A stretch of 64,000 nucleotides of DNA from JBBROS01 sp964246015 (GTDB taxonomy: Bacteria > Pseudomonadota > Alphaproteobacteria > Acetobacterales > Acetobacteraceae), in the NCBI GenBank assembly GCA_964246015.1, contig CAXTPG010000002.1, forward strand, positions 57,492 to 121,491, in the 5' to 3' direction. Under the pieces are notes generated by a model. That model did no database searches. It saw only the letters and a program-made list of their open reading frames with translations, and was not told the DNA's origin. Shown here in pieces: positions 44,265 through 52,409 of the stretch (within the stretch, counting starts at the first letter, position 1; each line of letters starts with the position of its first letter). The position numbers and the translations under genes are program-made.

Positions 44265-45338
44265 TCATCCGCCCCGGCCGACCCGCGACGCCATCAAAGG
44301 CTGAATCCGCTGCCCGAAGGCGTCCATCCCCACAAGGAAATCGTCGAACGTCAACATGATGCCGGCGACTCCGGGAATGCCCTCCAGCTCGTCCATCAAC
44401 GCCGCAACGGTCGAGTAGGAGCCGACCAGCGTGCCCATGTTGAAGTTCACTGCCGAAACCGGGTTCGTCATGCTCCGCGCCGTCGATGCCGAGTCCGCCT
44501 TCGTGTCGGCGGCCGCCTGGACGCCCATCCAGCTCAGCGCCTCCATGTCCTTGCCGTCCTTGTACAGCTCCCACTTTGCCATCGCCGCTTCGTCCGTCTC
44601 GTCGGCGATGATCATGAACAGGCCGTAGGCGCCCACCTTCCGTCCGCTCGTGGCCGCTGCCTCGACCAGGCGCGCCACGCTCGGCGCGAACTTCGCGGGC
44701 GTGTTCACCCCCTCGCCCATGCAGAAGTTGTACTCCGTGTAATCCGCGGCGAACTTCATCCCCGTGCCGCTCTGCCCCGCCGCAACCAGGCTGATCGGCG
44801 CCGAGGGGCGCGGACTCAACCGGCAGTCCTCCATCTGGAAATACTGGCCCTTGAAGTCGGACCGCCCCGTCTCCCACAGCTCCCGCATCACCGTCACGTA
44901 CTCGGCGCAGTACACATACCGGTTCGCGAAATGCGCGGCGCCCGGCCACACGCCCATCTGGCTGTACTCCGCCTCCTGCCAGCCCGACACGATGTTGATC
45001 CCGAACCGCCCCGGCGCGATGCTGTCGATCGTCGCCGCCATCCGCGCCGCGATCGCCGGCGGCAGCGTCAGCACCGCGGACGACGCATACAGCTTGATCC
45101 TCGACGTCACCGCCGCGATCCCCGCCATCAGCGTGAAGCTTTCCAGGCAATGATCCCAGAACTCGCTGGGGCCGCCGAAGCCGCGCAGCTTCACCATCGA
45201 GAGCGCGAACTCAAACCCATACGACTCGGCCTTCTGCACCACGTCGCGGTTGAGCGCGAAGCTCGGTTTGTACTGCGGCGACGTCGTGGAGATCAGCCAG
45301 CCGTTGCTGCCGATGGGAATGAACACGCCGAGGTCCAT
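44265..45338 (-). CDS. rutA: Pyrimidine oxygenase RutA-like flavin monooxygenase
   Basis: A 357-aa LLM-class flavin-dependent monooxygenase that matches RutA along its length: VFIPIGSNGWLIST, ALSMVKLRGFGG, SFTLMAGIAAVTSRI, DSIAPGRFGINIVSGWQ, MIIADETDEAA and MGTLVGSYSTVA. RutA opens the uracil ring to ureidoacrylate peracid using FMNH2 and O2. The other rut genes (rutB-G) and the flavin reductase RutF are absent from the window, so it may act on another ring or rely on enzymes elsewhere. Start ATG 45338 has AAGGA 7 nt upstream. It is divergent from a TetR gene across 130 bp. Confidence 0.9.
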   Translation of the reverse strand: MDLGVFIPIGSNGWLISTTSPQYKPSFALNRDVVQKAESYGFEFALSMVKLRGFGGPSEFWDHCLESFTLMAGIAAVTSRIKLYASSAVLTLPPAIAARMAATIDSIAPGRFGINIVSGWQEAEYSQMGVWPGAAHFANRYVYCAEYVTVMRELWETGRSDFKGQYFQMEDCRLSPRPSAPISLVAAGQSGTGMKFAADYTEYNFCMGEGVNTPAKFAPSVARLVEAAATSGRKVGAYGLFMIIADETDEAAMAKWELYKDGKDMEALSWMGVQAAADTKADSASTARSMTNPVSAVNFNMGTLVGSYSTVAALMDELEGIPGVAGIMLTFDDFLVGMDAFGQRIQPLMASRVGRGG

Positions 45339-45399
45339 GGGACGATCCTTCTTCAAAGCCCGCACCGTGCAACGACGGCGCGCCCGCGTCGATGCCAAA

Positions 45400-45432
45400 C
45401 CGGGCGTCCGCATACTTGAATGCGCCGCCCGG
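45400..45432. promoter_or_regulatory. Palindromic operator candidate between rutA-like and tetR-like genes
   Basis: An inner repeat CGCAT-ACTTGA-ATGCG (45409-45424) lies inside an outer repeat CCGGGCG / CGCCCGG with a one-base offset. Its position in the divergent promoter region next to a TetR-type gene suggests an autoregulatory operator. Confidence 0.5.
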
Positions 45433-45468
45433 GCGCGCGATGAAGGAACGCAATCGACGGGAACCCCC

Positions 45469-46155
45469 ATGACCCTGGCCGACCGCGCCCCCGCCGCCCT
45501 GCGCATCGTGCCGCAGCAGCGCCGTGCCGCGCAGACCGTGCTGCGTATCCTGCGCGCCGCCATGACCGTGCTCCGCCGCACCCCTAACCCGCAGCGGGAC
45601 GGCATCACCATCGACGCCATCGCCACCGAGGCCAACGCGTCCGTCCCCGCCGTCTACCGGTATTTCTCCGGCGTCGACGAGGTCTACGCCGCCCTCGTGC
45701 AGCAGGAGCAGGCGCGCATCCTGCAACAGGGCCTCAGCATCCTCGCTGCCCGAACCGTCACCAGCGACGCCGACGTGGCCGCGACGCTCGTCGACTTCTT
45801 CGTCCAAGTGTATTCGGATCTGCTGCAGGCGCCCGTCGTCGTGCTCTACCTGCTCCGCAACCATCACGAGGTCGCCTACGCCACCTTCGGCGCCGCCTGC
45901 CCGCAGGTGCGGGCCGTGATGGACCGCGCCGGGCTGCTGGAGGACCGCACGCTCGACGACGTGCAGATCGTGACCGCGCTCAGCAGCCTCGCCTCCGCCA
46001 TGAAGGCCGTCGTCCTGCGCGACCCCGCGGACATCGCCGACCCGGCCCTGCGCGGCCGCCTGGTGCAGATGATCCTCGGCATCCTCTCCACCCCGGCGGC
46101 GAACCTGTCGAACGGCGAGCCTATCGAATGGACCTACGACCAGCGCCCCCGGTGA
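45469..46155 (+). CDS. TetR-family transcriptional regulator
   Basis: A 228-aa one-component regulator. The N-terminal helix-turn-helix is TIDAIATEANASVPAVYRYF near residues 45-64, followed by the linker helix VDEVYAALVQQEQ. The C-terminal helical domain (for example YLLRNHHEVAYATFG) would bind an effector. It is not a close relative of RutR. Divergent orientation to the rutA-like gene and the palindrome between them suggest that it controls that gene and itself. Start ATG 45469; sequence upstream lacks family similarity. Confidence 0.85.
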   Translation: MTLADRAPAALRIVPQQRRAAQTVLRILRAAMTVLRRTPNPQRDGITIDAIATEANASVPAVYRYFSGVDEVYAALVQQEQARILQQGLSILAARTVTSDADVAATLVDFFVQVYSDLLQAPVVVLYLLRNHHEVAYATFGAACPQVRAVMDRAGLLEDRTLDDVQIVTALSSLASAMKAVVLRDPADIADPALRGRLVQMILGILSTPAANLSNGEPIEWTYDQRPR

Positions 46156-46248
46156 AGACGCGCGATAACTGAACCCGTCTACGTCTGCCGCCTTCCCGCG
46201 CGTCCCGCCGGTGCCCCACCTTCGTTCAAACGATCGGAGCACGCTGCC

Positions 46249-48561
46249 ATGGCCGCCAATCCCCGCAAGAGCCTCGTCCACGGGTCCACCGTCGACATCC
46301 AGTTCGAGGACCAGAACGACTGGGGCACCGGCTTCGTCGGCGCCGTCGCCCTGACCAACACCTCGGGCGCCGCCCTGGCGGGCTGGACGCTGGAGTTCGA
46401 CCTGGCCCAGGACATCACCAACCTCTGGAACGGGGTCGTCGTCAGCCACGTCGGCACGCATTACGTGGTGCGGAACGCCGCCTGGAACGGCACGATCGCG
46501 CCCGGCGCCGCCGTGACGTTCGGGTTCCAGGCCAGCGGGGGCAACCCGGTCCTGCCGACCAGCGTCACCCTGAACGGCGGCCAGATGGGCGGCGGCACCC
46601 CGCCCGTGACGCCGCCAGTGACACCGCCAGTGACACCGCCCGTGACGCCGCCTGCACCGCTGCCCACGCTCACGGTGCAGGACGTCACCGTCGTCCAGCC
46701 GCCCGTCACGCCCGGCGGCAGCGCGCCCAGCACCGGAGCCCCGACTCTGCTGCCCACGGGTTTCCTGCATACCGACGGCAACCAGATCGTCGATTCAGCC
46801 GGGCACCCCGTCCGCATCGCCGCCGTCAACTGGTTCGGGATGGAGACCGGCACGTATGCGCCGCACGGGCTCTGGACCGCCAGCTACCGCACGATGATGC
46901 AGCAGATGGTCCAGCTCGGCTTCAACGCCATCCGGCTGCCGTTCTCCGACCAGTTGTTCGCGGGGGGCAGCACGCCCAACGGCATCGACTTCGGCAAGAA
47001 TCCGGACCTGCAGGGCCTGACCGGGCTGCAGGTGATGGACAGAATCGTCGATTACGCCGGGCAGCTTGGCCTGAAGATCATCCTGGACCATCACCGCAGC
47101 GAGGCGGGCGGCGGCCCCAACGGCAACGGCCTGTGGTACGACGGCCGCTATGGCGAGAGCGCCTGGATCGCCAACTGGACGATGCTCGCCCGCCACTACG
47201 CCGGCAACGGCACGGTCATCGGCGGCGACCTGGCCAACGAGCCGCACGGCCAGGCCACGTGGGGGGACGGCACGGCGAACGACTGGGCGGCGGCGGCCAC
47301 CCGCGCCGGCAACGCCATCCAGGCCGCGAACCCCGATTGGCTGATCCTGGTGGAGGGGATCGAGACCTATCGCGGCTCCTCCACCTGGTGGGGCGGCAAC
47401 CTGGAAGGCGTCGCGCAGCGCCCCGTCACGCTCAACGTGCCCGGCCACGTCGTCTATTCGCCGCACGACTACCCCGCCAGCATCTACCCGCAGCGCTGGT
47501 TCAGCGACCCCAACTACCCGAACAACCTGCCCGCGGTATGGGACAAGGAATGGGGCTTCATCGCCAAGCAGGACCTGGCGCCCATCCTGGTCGGCGAGTT
47601 CGGCAGCAAGCTGGAAACCACCGGCGACAAGCAGTGGCTCGACAAGTTCGTCAAGTACATCGACGGCTCGGGCGCCGGCAGCATCCCGGTCGCCGCCGGG
47701 GAGCAGGGGACGAGCTGGGCCTATTGGAGCTGGAACCCGAACAGCGGCGACACGGGCGGCATCCTGAAGGACGACTGGTCCAGCGTGAACACCGACAAGG
47801 TCGCGGCCATCGCCCCGGCGCTGTACCACACCGCCGACCCGGCCCCAGCACCCGCGCCCACGACGCCCATCCCGGACGGGACCGCGAGCTTCACCGTCGC
47901 GCTCTCGGCCCCCGCCGCGGCGCCGGTCACGGTCCACTACACGACGCAGGACGCGACGGCGCATGCCGGGACCGACTACACGGCGGCCACGGGCGACCTT
48001 GTTTTCGCCCCCGGCGAGACAACGAAGATCGTCGCGAGCCAGCTTTTCGCGACGCCGGGGCAGACCGGGCAGATGCAGTTCCAGTTGGAGCTGAGCAACC
48101 CCACGGGCGCCACCATCGCCGACGGCAGCGCCACCGCGACGCTGATCCACGCCGCCGCGCCGGTCGCGCCGCCCGTCGCGCCGCCGGTGACTCCGCCCGT
48201 CATGCCGCCCGTGACGCCGCCCGTGACCCCGCCCGTGACCCCGCCGGTCGATCCGGTTCCCGCCGGCACCTCCAGCGTCGCCCTGAAGCAGGAGAACGCC
48301 TGGAACGACGGGTTCCAGGAGAGCGTCACCATCAAGGCCGGCACGGGCGGCCTGTCGAAATGGACGGTGCAGGTCGATACCGGCGACACGATCCGCGACA
48401 TCTGGAACGCGAAGATCGTGTCGCATGTCGGCACCGCCTACGTCATCACGAACGCGGCGTGGAACGGGACGATCGCGGCTGGCGCGTCGACGTCGTTCGG
48501 CTTCGTGGCGGATCGGGCGTCAGGCGGCGCGGTGGGCGCCCATCTGCTCAGCGTGCCGTGA
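46249..48561 (+). CDS. GH5 endoglucanase with CBM2-like modules at both ends
   Basis: A 770-aa modular cellulase-like protein. Residues 10-105 and 675-768 are CBM2-like carbohydrate-binding modules (each with WNG/WNA..VVSHVGT-type strands, AAWNGTIA and FGF). PPVT linkers lie at 117-136 and 643-668. Residues 165-530 are a GH5 TIM barrel: GDLANEPHG carries the acid/base Glu331 and ILVGEFGSK the nucleophile Glu450. Residues 545-635 resemble Calx-beta. It would hydrolyse beta-1,4-glucan outside the cell. The N-terminus MAANPRKSLVHGS has no Sec signal, so type I or other leaderless export is implied. It overlaps the convergent dapA-like gene by 14 bp. Confidence 0.9.
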   Translation: MAANPRKSLVHGSTVDIQFEDQNDWGTGFVGAVALTNTSGAALAGWTLEFDLAQDITNLWNGVVVSHVGTHYVVRNAAWNGTIAPGAAVTFGFQASGGNPVLPTSVTLNGGQMGGGTPPVTPPVTPPVTPPVTPPAPLPTLTVQDVTVVQPPVTPGGSAPSTGAPTLLPTGFLHTDGNQIVDSAGHPVRIAAVNWFGMETGTYAPHGLWTASYRTMMQQMVQLGFNAIRLPFSDQLFAGGSTPNGIDFGKNPDLQGLTGLQVMDRIVDYAGQLGLKIILDHHRSEAGGGPNGNGLWYDGRYGESAWIANWTMLARHYAGNGTVIGGDLANEPHGQATWGDGTANDWAAAATRAGNAIQAANPDWLILVEGIETYRGSSTWWGGNLEGVAQRPVTLNVPGHVVYSPHDYPASIYPQRWFSDPNYPNNLPAVWDKEWGFIAKQDLAPILVGEFGSKLETTGDKQWLDKFVKYIDGSGAGSIPVAAGEQGTSWAYWSWNPNSGDTGGILKDDWSSVNTDKVAAIAPALYHTADPAPAPAPTTPIPDGTASFTVALSAPAAAPVTVHYTTQDATAHAGTDYTAATGDLVFAPGETTKIVASQLFATPGQTGQMQFQLELSNPTGATIADGSATATLIHAAAPVAPPVAPPVTPPVMPPVTPPVTPPVTPPVDPVPAGTSSVALKQENAWNDGFQESVTIKAGTGGLSKWTVQVDTGDTIRDIWNAKIVSHVGTAYVITNAAWNGTIAAGASTSFGFVADRASGGAVGAHLLSVP
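46600..46647 (+). repeat. Tandem 12-bp repeat encoding PPVT linker (4 units)
   Basis: Four tandem CCGCC(C/A)GTGAC(G/A) units inside the GH5 gene encode a Pro-Pro-Val-Thr linker between the first CBM2-like module and the catalytic domain. Confidence 0.85.
48169..48252 (+). repeat. Tandem 12-bp repeat encoding PPV[T/A/M/D] linker (7 units)
   Basis: Seven 12-bp units inside the GH5 gene, with the same codons as the upstream array but more diverged, encode the linker before the C-terminal CBM2-like module. The two arrays could recombine and delete the catalytic domain. Confidence 0.85.
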
Positions 48562-49444
48562 TGCCGGGGACCCCGACGCCGCGCAGCACCTGCGCCAGCG
48601 CGGGACGGTCCGCCTCGGGCAGGGGCAGGCGCGGCGGGCGGGGCGGGCCCATGTCCATGCCCATCAGCTGGAACGCCGCCTTCGTGCCGCTGACGTAGCG
48701 GGGGCCGCCGACCCAGGGCAGCAGCGGCGCCAGCGTCCGGTATAGCGGCAGCGCCGTCGACCGGTCCCCGCGGGCCGCCGCCGCGAACATGTCGCGGGAG
48801 AGGCGGGGTGCGACGTTGCTGCACACGGCGACCCAGCCGATCGCGCCCAGCCAGGCGCTTTCATAGCCCAGCACGCCCGCGAAGACGTCCATGCGGTCGC
48901 CGCAGGCCGCGACGATGTCGCGCACGCGGGTCACCTCCAGCGTGCTTTCCTTGACGTAGCGGCAGCCGTCGATGGTGGACAGCCGGGCGAGGATGGAGGG
49001 CGTCAGGTCGACGTTGGCGGTGGCCGGGTTGTTGTAGACCATGACGGGGATGCCGATGGCGTCGGCGATCGCCTTGTAGTGGACGTACAACTCGTCCTCG
49101 GTGGGCACGCTGTAGAAGGGCGGGATCACCATGACGCCGTCGGCGCCCAGCGCCTCCGCCTCGCGCGACAGGGCCACCGCCTCCCGCGTGTCTTCGGCGC
49201 CTGTGCCCATCAGCACAGGGACACGGCCCGCGGCGGCCTCCACGACGGTTTGGGTGATCGCCGTCCGCTCGTCGCGGCTGACCGACAGGAACTCGCCGGT
49301 CGAACCCAGCGGGATCAGCCCGTCGATGCCCTCGTCGATCTGGAACGCGACCAGGCGGCGCAAGGCGGCGAGGTCTACGGCCGTGCCATCCGGGGTGAAG
49401 GGCGTGACCAGCACCGTGTAGGTGCCGCGGAACGGCTCGTTCAT
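48548..49444 (-). CDS. Dihydrodipicolinate synthase / N-acetylneuraminate lyase family aldolase
   Basis: A 298-aa class I aldolase of the DapA superfamily. GSTGEFLSVSRDER is the substrate-carboxylate loop, VMVYNNPATANVDLTP carries the proton-relay Tyr, and RYVKEST the Schiff-base Lys near residue 165. Several catabolic aldolases share these features, so lysine biosynthesis is not assured. The neighbours, an amino-acid permease and binding protein 22 nt upstream on the same strand, suggest catabolism of an imported amino acid or hydroxyproline-like compound. The start ATG 49444 begins MNEPFRGTYTV. Confidence 0.88.
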   Translation of the reverse strand: MNEPFRGTYTVLVTPFTPDGTAVDLAALRRLVAFQIDEGIDGLIPLGSTGEFLSVSRDERTAITQTVVEAAAGRVPVLMGTGAEDTREAVALSREAEALGADGVMVIPPFYSVPTEDELYVHYKAIADAIGIPVMVYNNPATANVDLTPSILARLSTIDGCRYVKESTLEVTRVRDIVAACGDRMDVFAGVLGYESAWLGAIGWVAVCSNVAPRLSRDMFAAAARGDRSTALPLYRTLAPLLPWVGGPRYVSGTKAAFQLMGMDMGPPRPPRLPLPEADRPALAQVLRGVGVPGITAR

Positions 49445-49466
49445 CGGTCCACCTGGAGCGGCTCGT

Positions 49467-50162
49467 TCATCGCGCTTCCGCCACCCGCACCGTGGGCGTC
49501 TCCACGTGGCCTCGGCCGAAGCGGCGCTCCAGCGCGCGCTGGGCGAAGTCCCACATCGTGGTCAGCGCCAGGTAGTAGCAGGCCGCCACGACATAGACCT
49601 CCAGCACGTCGAACTTGATCTGCATGATCATCTGGCTGCGGCGCATCAGCTCCTCCATCGAGATGATGGACGTGATGCTGGTCGCCTTCAGCAGGCCGTT
49701 CACGGAGTTGCCCAAGGGCGGGATGATGATGCGGAACGCCTGCGGCAGGGTCACCAGCCGGATCGCCTGGAACCGCGACAGGCCGACGGCGAGCGCCGCA
49801 TCCGTCTGCCCCCGCGCCACCCCGAAGAACCCGGCGCGGATGATCTCGCTCAGATACGCCGCCTCGTTCAGGATCAGCGACAGGAAGGCCGACTGCACGA
49901 CGCCCAGCTTGATGCCGAGCTGCGGCAGGCCGGTGTAGACGATGACCAGTTGCACCAGCAGCGGCGTGCCCCGGAAGATCCACACGTATCCCGACGCGAT
50001 CCGCGGCAGCACCCGCCCGCCGGAGCCGCGCATCAGCGCAAGCCCCATGCCCAGCACGAGTCCCCCCAGCAACGAGCCCACCGTCAGCCCCAGCGTGACC
50101 AGCACGCCGCCGAGCAGGAACCCGTTGTCGAGGTAGGAAACGAACGCCGCGACGTCGAACAT
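49467..50162 (-). CDS. Amino-acid ABC transporter permease (HisM/GlnP family)
   Basis: A 231-aa polar-amino-acid permease with about five membrane segments. The family block IFRGTPLLVQLVIVYTGLP is near residue 62, and the EAA loop reads AALAVGLSRFQAIRLVTLPQ. It works with the binding protein encoded 4 nt upstream. A second permease and an ATPase would normally complete the system, but neither is present in the window; the permease could form a homodimer, and an ATPase from another locus may be shared. Confidence 0.92.
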   Translation of the reverse strand: MFDVAAFVSYLDNGFLLGGVLVTLGLTVGSLLGGLVLGMGLALMRGSGGRVLPRIASGYVWIFRGTPLLVQLVIVYTGLPQLGIKLGVVQSAFLSLILNEAAYLSEIIRAGFFGVARGQTDAALAVGLSRFQAIRLVTLPQAFRIIIPPLGNSVNGLLKATSITSIISMEELMRRSQMIMQIKFDVLEVYVVAACYYLALTTMWDFAQRALERRFGRGHVETPTVRVAEAR

Positions 50163-50166
50163 CGGC

Positions 50167-51000
50167 CTAGCTGGCGGGCCCGGTCCCCCGGATCCCGAAC
50201 GTCGTGCCCGGCAGCTTCGTCAGGCCGAACTTGTCGAACAGCGCGTCATACGTGCCATCCGCACGGATCGCCGTGAACGCCGCCGCCGCAGCTTCGGCCA
50301 GGGCCTTGTCGCGGAAGGCGAAGGTGATGTCGCTGCCGCCGAAGCCCGTCAGCAGCAGGGTCATGCCGCGCTGCTTGCTGATGGCCTTGGCCGCCTCCTC
50401 GACGATGATCACCGCCTCCACCTGGCCGGCCCGCAGGGCGGCAGTCGCCTCGGTCGCGGTGCTGAAGGTCCGCAGATCGACCGGCTTCAGGCCCTTCGCG
50501 ACCATCTCCGCATTCGCTTCCTTGGACTTGCGCTCCTGATAGGTGCCGATCTCGATGGCGGCCACGCGGCCGGCCAGATCCTCGAAGCTGTTGAGCTTCA
50601 GCTTGCTCGACTCCATCGCGAACACGCCGATCGCCTGCTGCGCGTAGGGGACCATGAACATCAGCTTCGAGCGTTCCTCGGTCCAGAACATGCCGGTGTC
50701 GATCGCGTCGAACCGGCCGCCGCGGAGCGCGGGGACCATGGCCGGGAAGTCCATGCGGACGAACTCGGTGGCGAGGCAGAGGCGCTTGCCCACTTCGCGT
50801 CCCAGCTCGACGTTGAGGCCCTGCAGCTCCCCCTTCTCGTCGACGAACTGCTGCGGCGGCAGCGTCGGGTTGATCGCCAGCATCAGCTTGCCGGCGGACA
50901 CGAGGCTGGCGGGCGCGACGGTGGCGACGCAGCTCTGGGCATGGGCGGACAGCGGCGCCAGCAGCAGCGCGGCGAGGAGCAGGCGACGTGTGGCGTGCAT
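50167..51000 (-). CDS. Amino-acid ABC transporter solute-binding protein
   Basis: A 277-aa family 3 binding protein. Signal peptide residues 1-22 (RRLLLAALLLAPLSAHA). The mature start LMLAINPTLPPQQFVDEKG leads into LQGLNVELGREVGKRL, FDAIDTGMFWTEER and VAAIEIGTYQE. It would bind a polar amino acid or opine-like compound in the periplasm. It is the first gene of the operon with the permease and DapA-like aldolase. The histidine-phosphatase gene ends 51 nt upstream on the same strand. Confidence 0.92.
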   Translation of the reverse strand: MHATRRLLLAALLLAPLSAHAQSCVATVAPASLVSAGKLMLAINPTLPPQQFVDEKGELQGLNVELGREVGKRLCLATEFVRMDFPAMVPALRGGRFDAIDTGMFWTEERSKLMFMVPYAQQAIGVFAMESSKLKLNSFEDLAGRVAAIEIGTYQERKSKEANAEMVAKGLKPVDLRTFSTATEATAALRAGQVEAVIIVEEAAKAISKQRGMTLLLTGFGGSDITFAFRDKALAEAAAAAFTAIRADGTYDALFDKFGLTKLPGTTFGIRGTGPAS

Positions 51001-51051
51001 GAGGAACTCCGGATGTCGATGGCCACTCCGGATGCACGCCGTATGCCACCG

Positions 51052-51687
51052 CTACGTGTTCACCCGGTCCACCCGCAAGTCGGTATCGAACAGCACCAGC
51101 GTAGAGATCGACGCCGGGTCGATCGTCAGACGGTGCAGCAGGTCGAGAGAGAGGCCCAGCGCCGCCGCCAGCACGGATTTGATGACGTCGGCATGGCTGA
51201 CCACGATCAGGTCCGCCTCGCCATGCTCCGCCCGCATTCGGGCCAGCGCCAGCATCGCGCGGGACTGCGCCTGGTGCATCGATTCGCCTGCGGGACAGAC
51301 GGCGACGCTGCGAAGCCGGTTCCAGGCCTGCCACGCCGGGTCATGCTCCAGCGCGTCGAAGCGCATCCCGGTCCAGGCGCCGAAGTCGATCTCCTCGAAC
51401 CCCGGCTCGATCGTGAGCGGCAGGCCCAGCGTTGCGGCGATGGGGGCCGCCGTTTCCTGCGCCCGCTGCACCGGGCTGGACAATACGGCGGCGATCGGAC
51501 GACCTATGAACCGCGCCGCCAGGGCCGCCGCCTGCGCCCGCCCCGCGTTGCTCAATGGCACGCCTGCCATCCGCCCGGCCAGCGTGTGCGGCAGCAGGGC
51601 ATGGGCCGCGTGCCGCACCAGGTGGATCGTGGTCGGCCCCGTCAGGCGGCGGGCTCCGCGAAATCGACGTCCAGCTTCGGGTCCCAC
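51052..51687 (-). CDS. Histidine phosphatase family protein
   Basis: A histidine phosphatase of about 211 aa. IHLVRHAAHALLP is the catalytic motif (RHA instead of the usual RHG), LSNAGRAQAAALA follows, SSPVQRAQETAAPIA has the second Arg, FEEIDFGAWTGM the acid, and VVSHADVIKSVLA the second His. It resembles broad-specificity phosphatases such as those acting on alpha-ribazole phosphate or sugar phosphates. The start is uncertain: GTG 51687 lies within the upstream kinase gene, and a CTG at 51645 overlapping its stop (CTGA) is an alternative. No ATG fits. Confidence 0.8.
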   Translation of the reverse strand: MGPEAGRRFRGARRLTGPTTIHLVRHAAHALLPHTLAGRMAGVPLSNAGRAQAAALAARFIGRPIAAVLSSPVQRAQETAAPIAATLGLPLTIEPGFEEIDFGAWTGMRFDALEHDPAWQAWNRLRSVAVCPAGESMHQAQSRAMLALARMRAEHGEADLIVVSHADVIKSVLAAALGLSLDLLHRLTIDPASISTLVLFDTDLRVDRVNT

Positions 51688-52409
51688 AGCCGCACGCCAC
51701 CGGTGATGCCCGCGTCGTTCGACACGATCCTTATGTCCGCGGGCAGCACGAAGTCGATCAGCCTTGCGTCGCCGCCGCCTATATAGAGCGTGTCCCAGTT
51801 CACCAGGACCCGAAGCTGCACCAGCATCTTCTGCACGCGCCGGCGCCACCTTGTCTTGCCCACGGCCTTCAGCGCGGCCACGCCCAGGTACTGGTCGTAC
51901 GTCTTCTTGCCGCGGATGATGTGGTGGCTCAGCTCCAGGTGGGGCGCCAGCCGCCCGTCCTGGAACAGCGCGAAGCCGAATCCGGTGCCCAGCGTGATCA
52001 CGCATTCCACCCCGCGCCCGGCGATCACGCCCAGGCCCTGCACGGTCGCGTCGTTCAGCAGCCGCACCGGGCGGCCCAGCCGCTGCTCCAACGTGCCGGC
52101 CAGGTCGTAGCCCGCCCACGCCTCGGTCCCCAGGTTCGGCGCCGTCATCACCTTGGTTCCGCGCACGACGCCCGGGAAGCCCACCGAAACGCGGTCGAAC
52201 GTGCCCAGGCAATGGGCAAGCCCGATCAGCGCGGGCAGCACCGCGTCGGGCGGCGAGGGGTGCGGCGTCTCCACCCGCGCCCGGGTGCCGATCATGGCGC
52301 CGTCGGCATCCAGCAGCCCGGCCTTCAGGCCCGTGCCGCCGATGTCCAGCGTCAGCGTGATCGGACCTTTCGGTGCCGCCGCGTCGGGCATCGTCGCGAT
52401 CTCGGTCAT
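51642..52409 (-). CDS. ppgK: ROK-family sugar kinase, polyphosphate-glucokinase-like
   Basis: A 255-aa ROK kinase. The phosphate-binding motif LDIGGTGLKAGLLD is at residues 20-33, SVGFPGVVRG follows, LNDATVQGLG includes the catalytic-base Asp, and VITLGTGFGFALF is the second glycine loop. The short length and ELSHHIIRGKKTYDQYLG segment suit the polyphosphate/ATP glucokinase group, which lacks the ROK zinc cluster. It would phosphorylate glucose to feed the pentose phosphate genes upstream. Donor specificity is inferred. The ATG overlaps the rpiA stop by 4 nt. Confidence 0.78.
   Translation of the reverse strand: MTEIATMPDAAAPKGPITLTLDIGGTGLKAGLLDADGAMIGTRARVETPHPSPPDAVLPALIGLAHCLGTFDRVSVGFPGVVRGTKVMTAPNLGTEAWAGYDLAGTLEQRLGRPVRLLNDATVQGLGVIAGRGVECVITLGTGFGFALFQDGRLAPHLELSHHIIRGKKTYDQYLGVAALKAVGKTRWRRRVQKMLVQLRVLVNWDTLYIGGGDARLIDFVLPADIRIVSNDAGITGGVRLWDPKLDVDFAEPAA

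Noticed and set aside
48160..48252. Regular 12-bp repeats as a possible CRISPR-like array
   Set aside because: Units are in frame, encode a PPVT linker and have no spacers or cas genes nearby.
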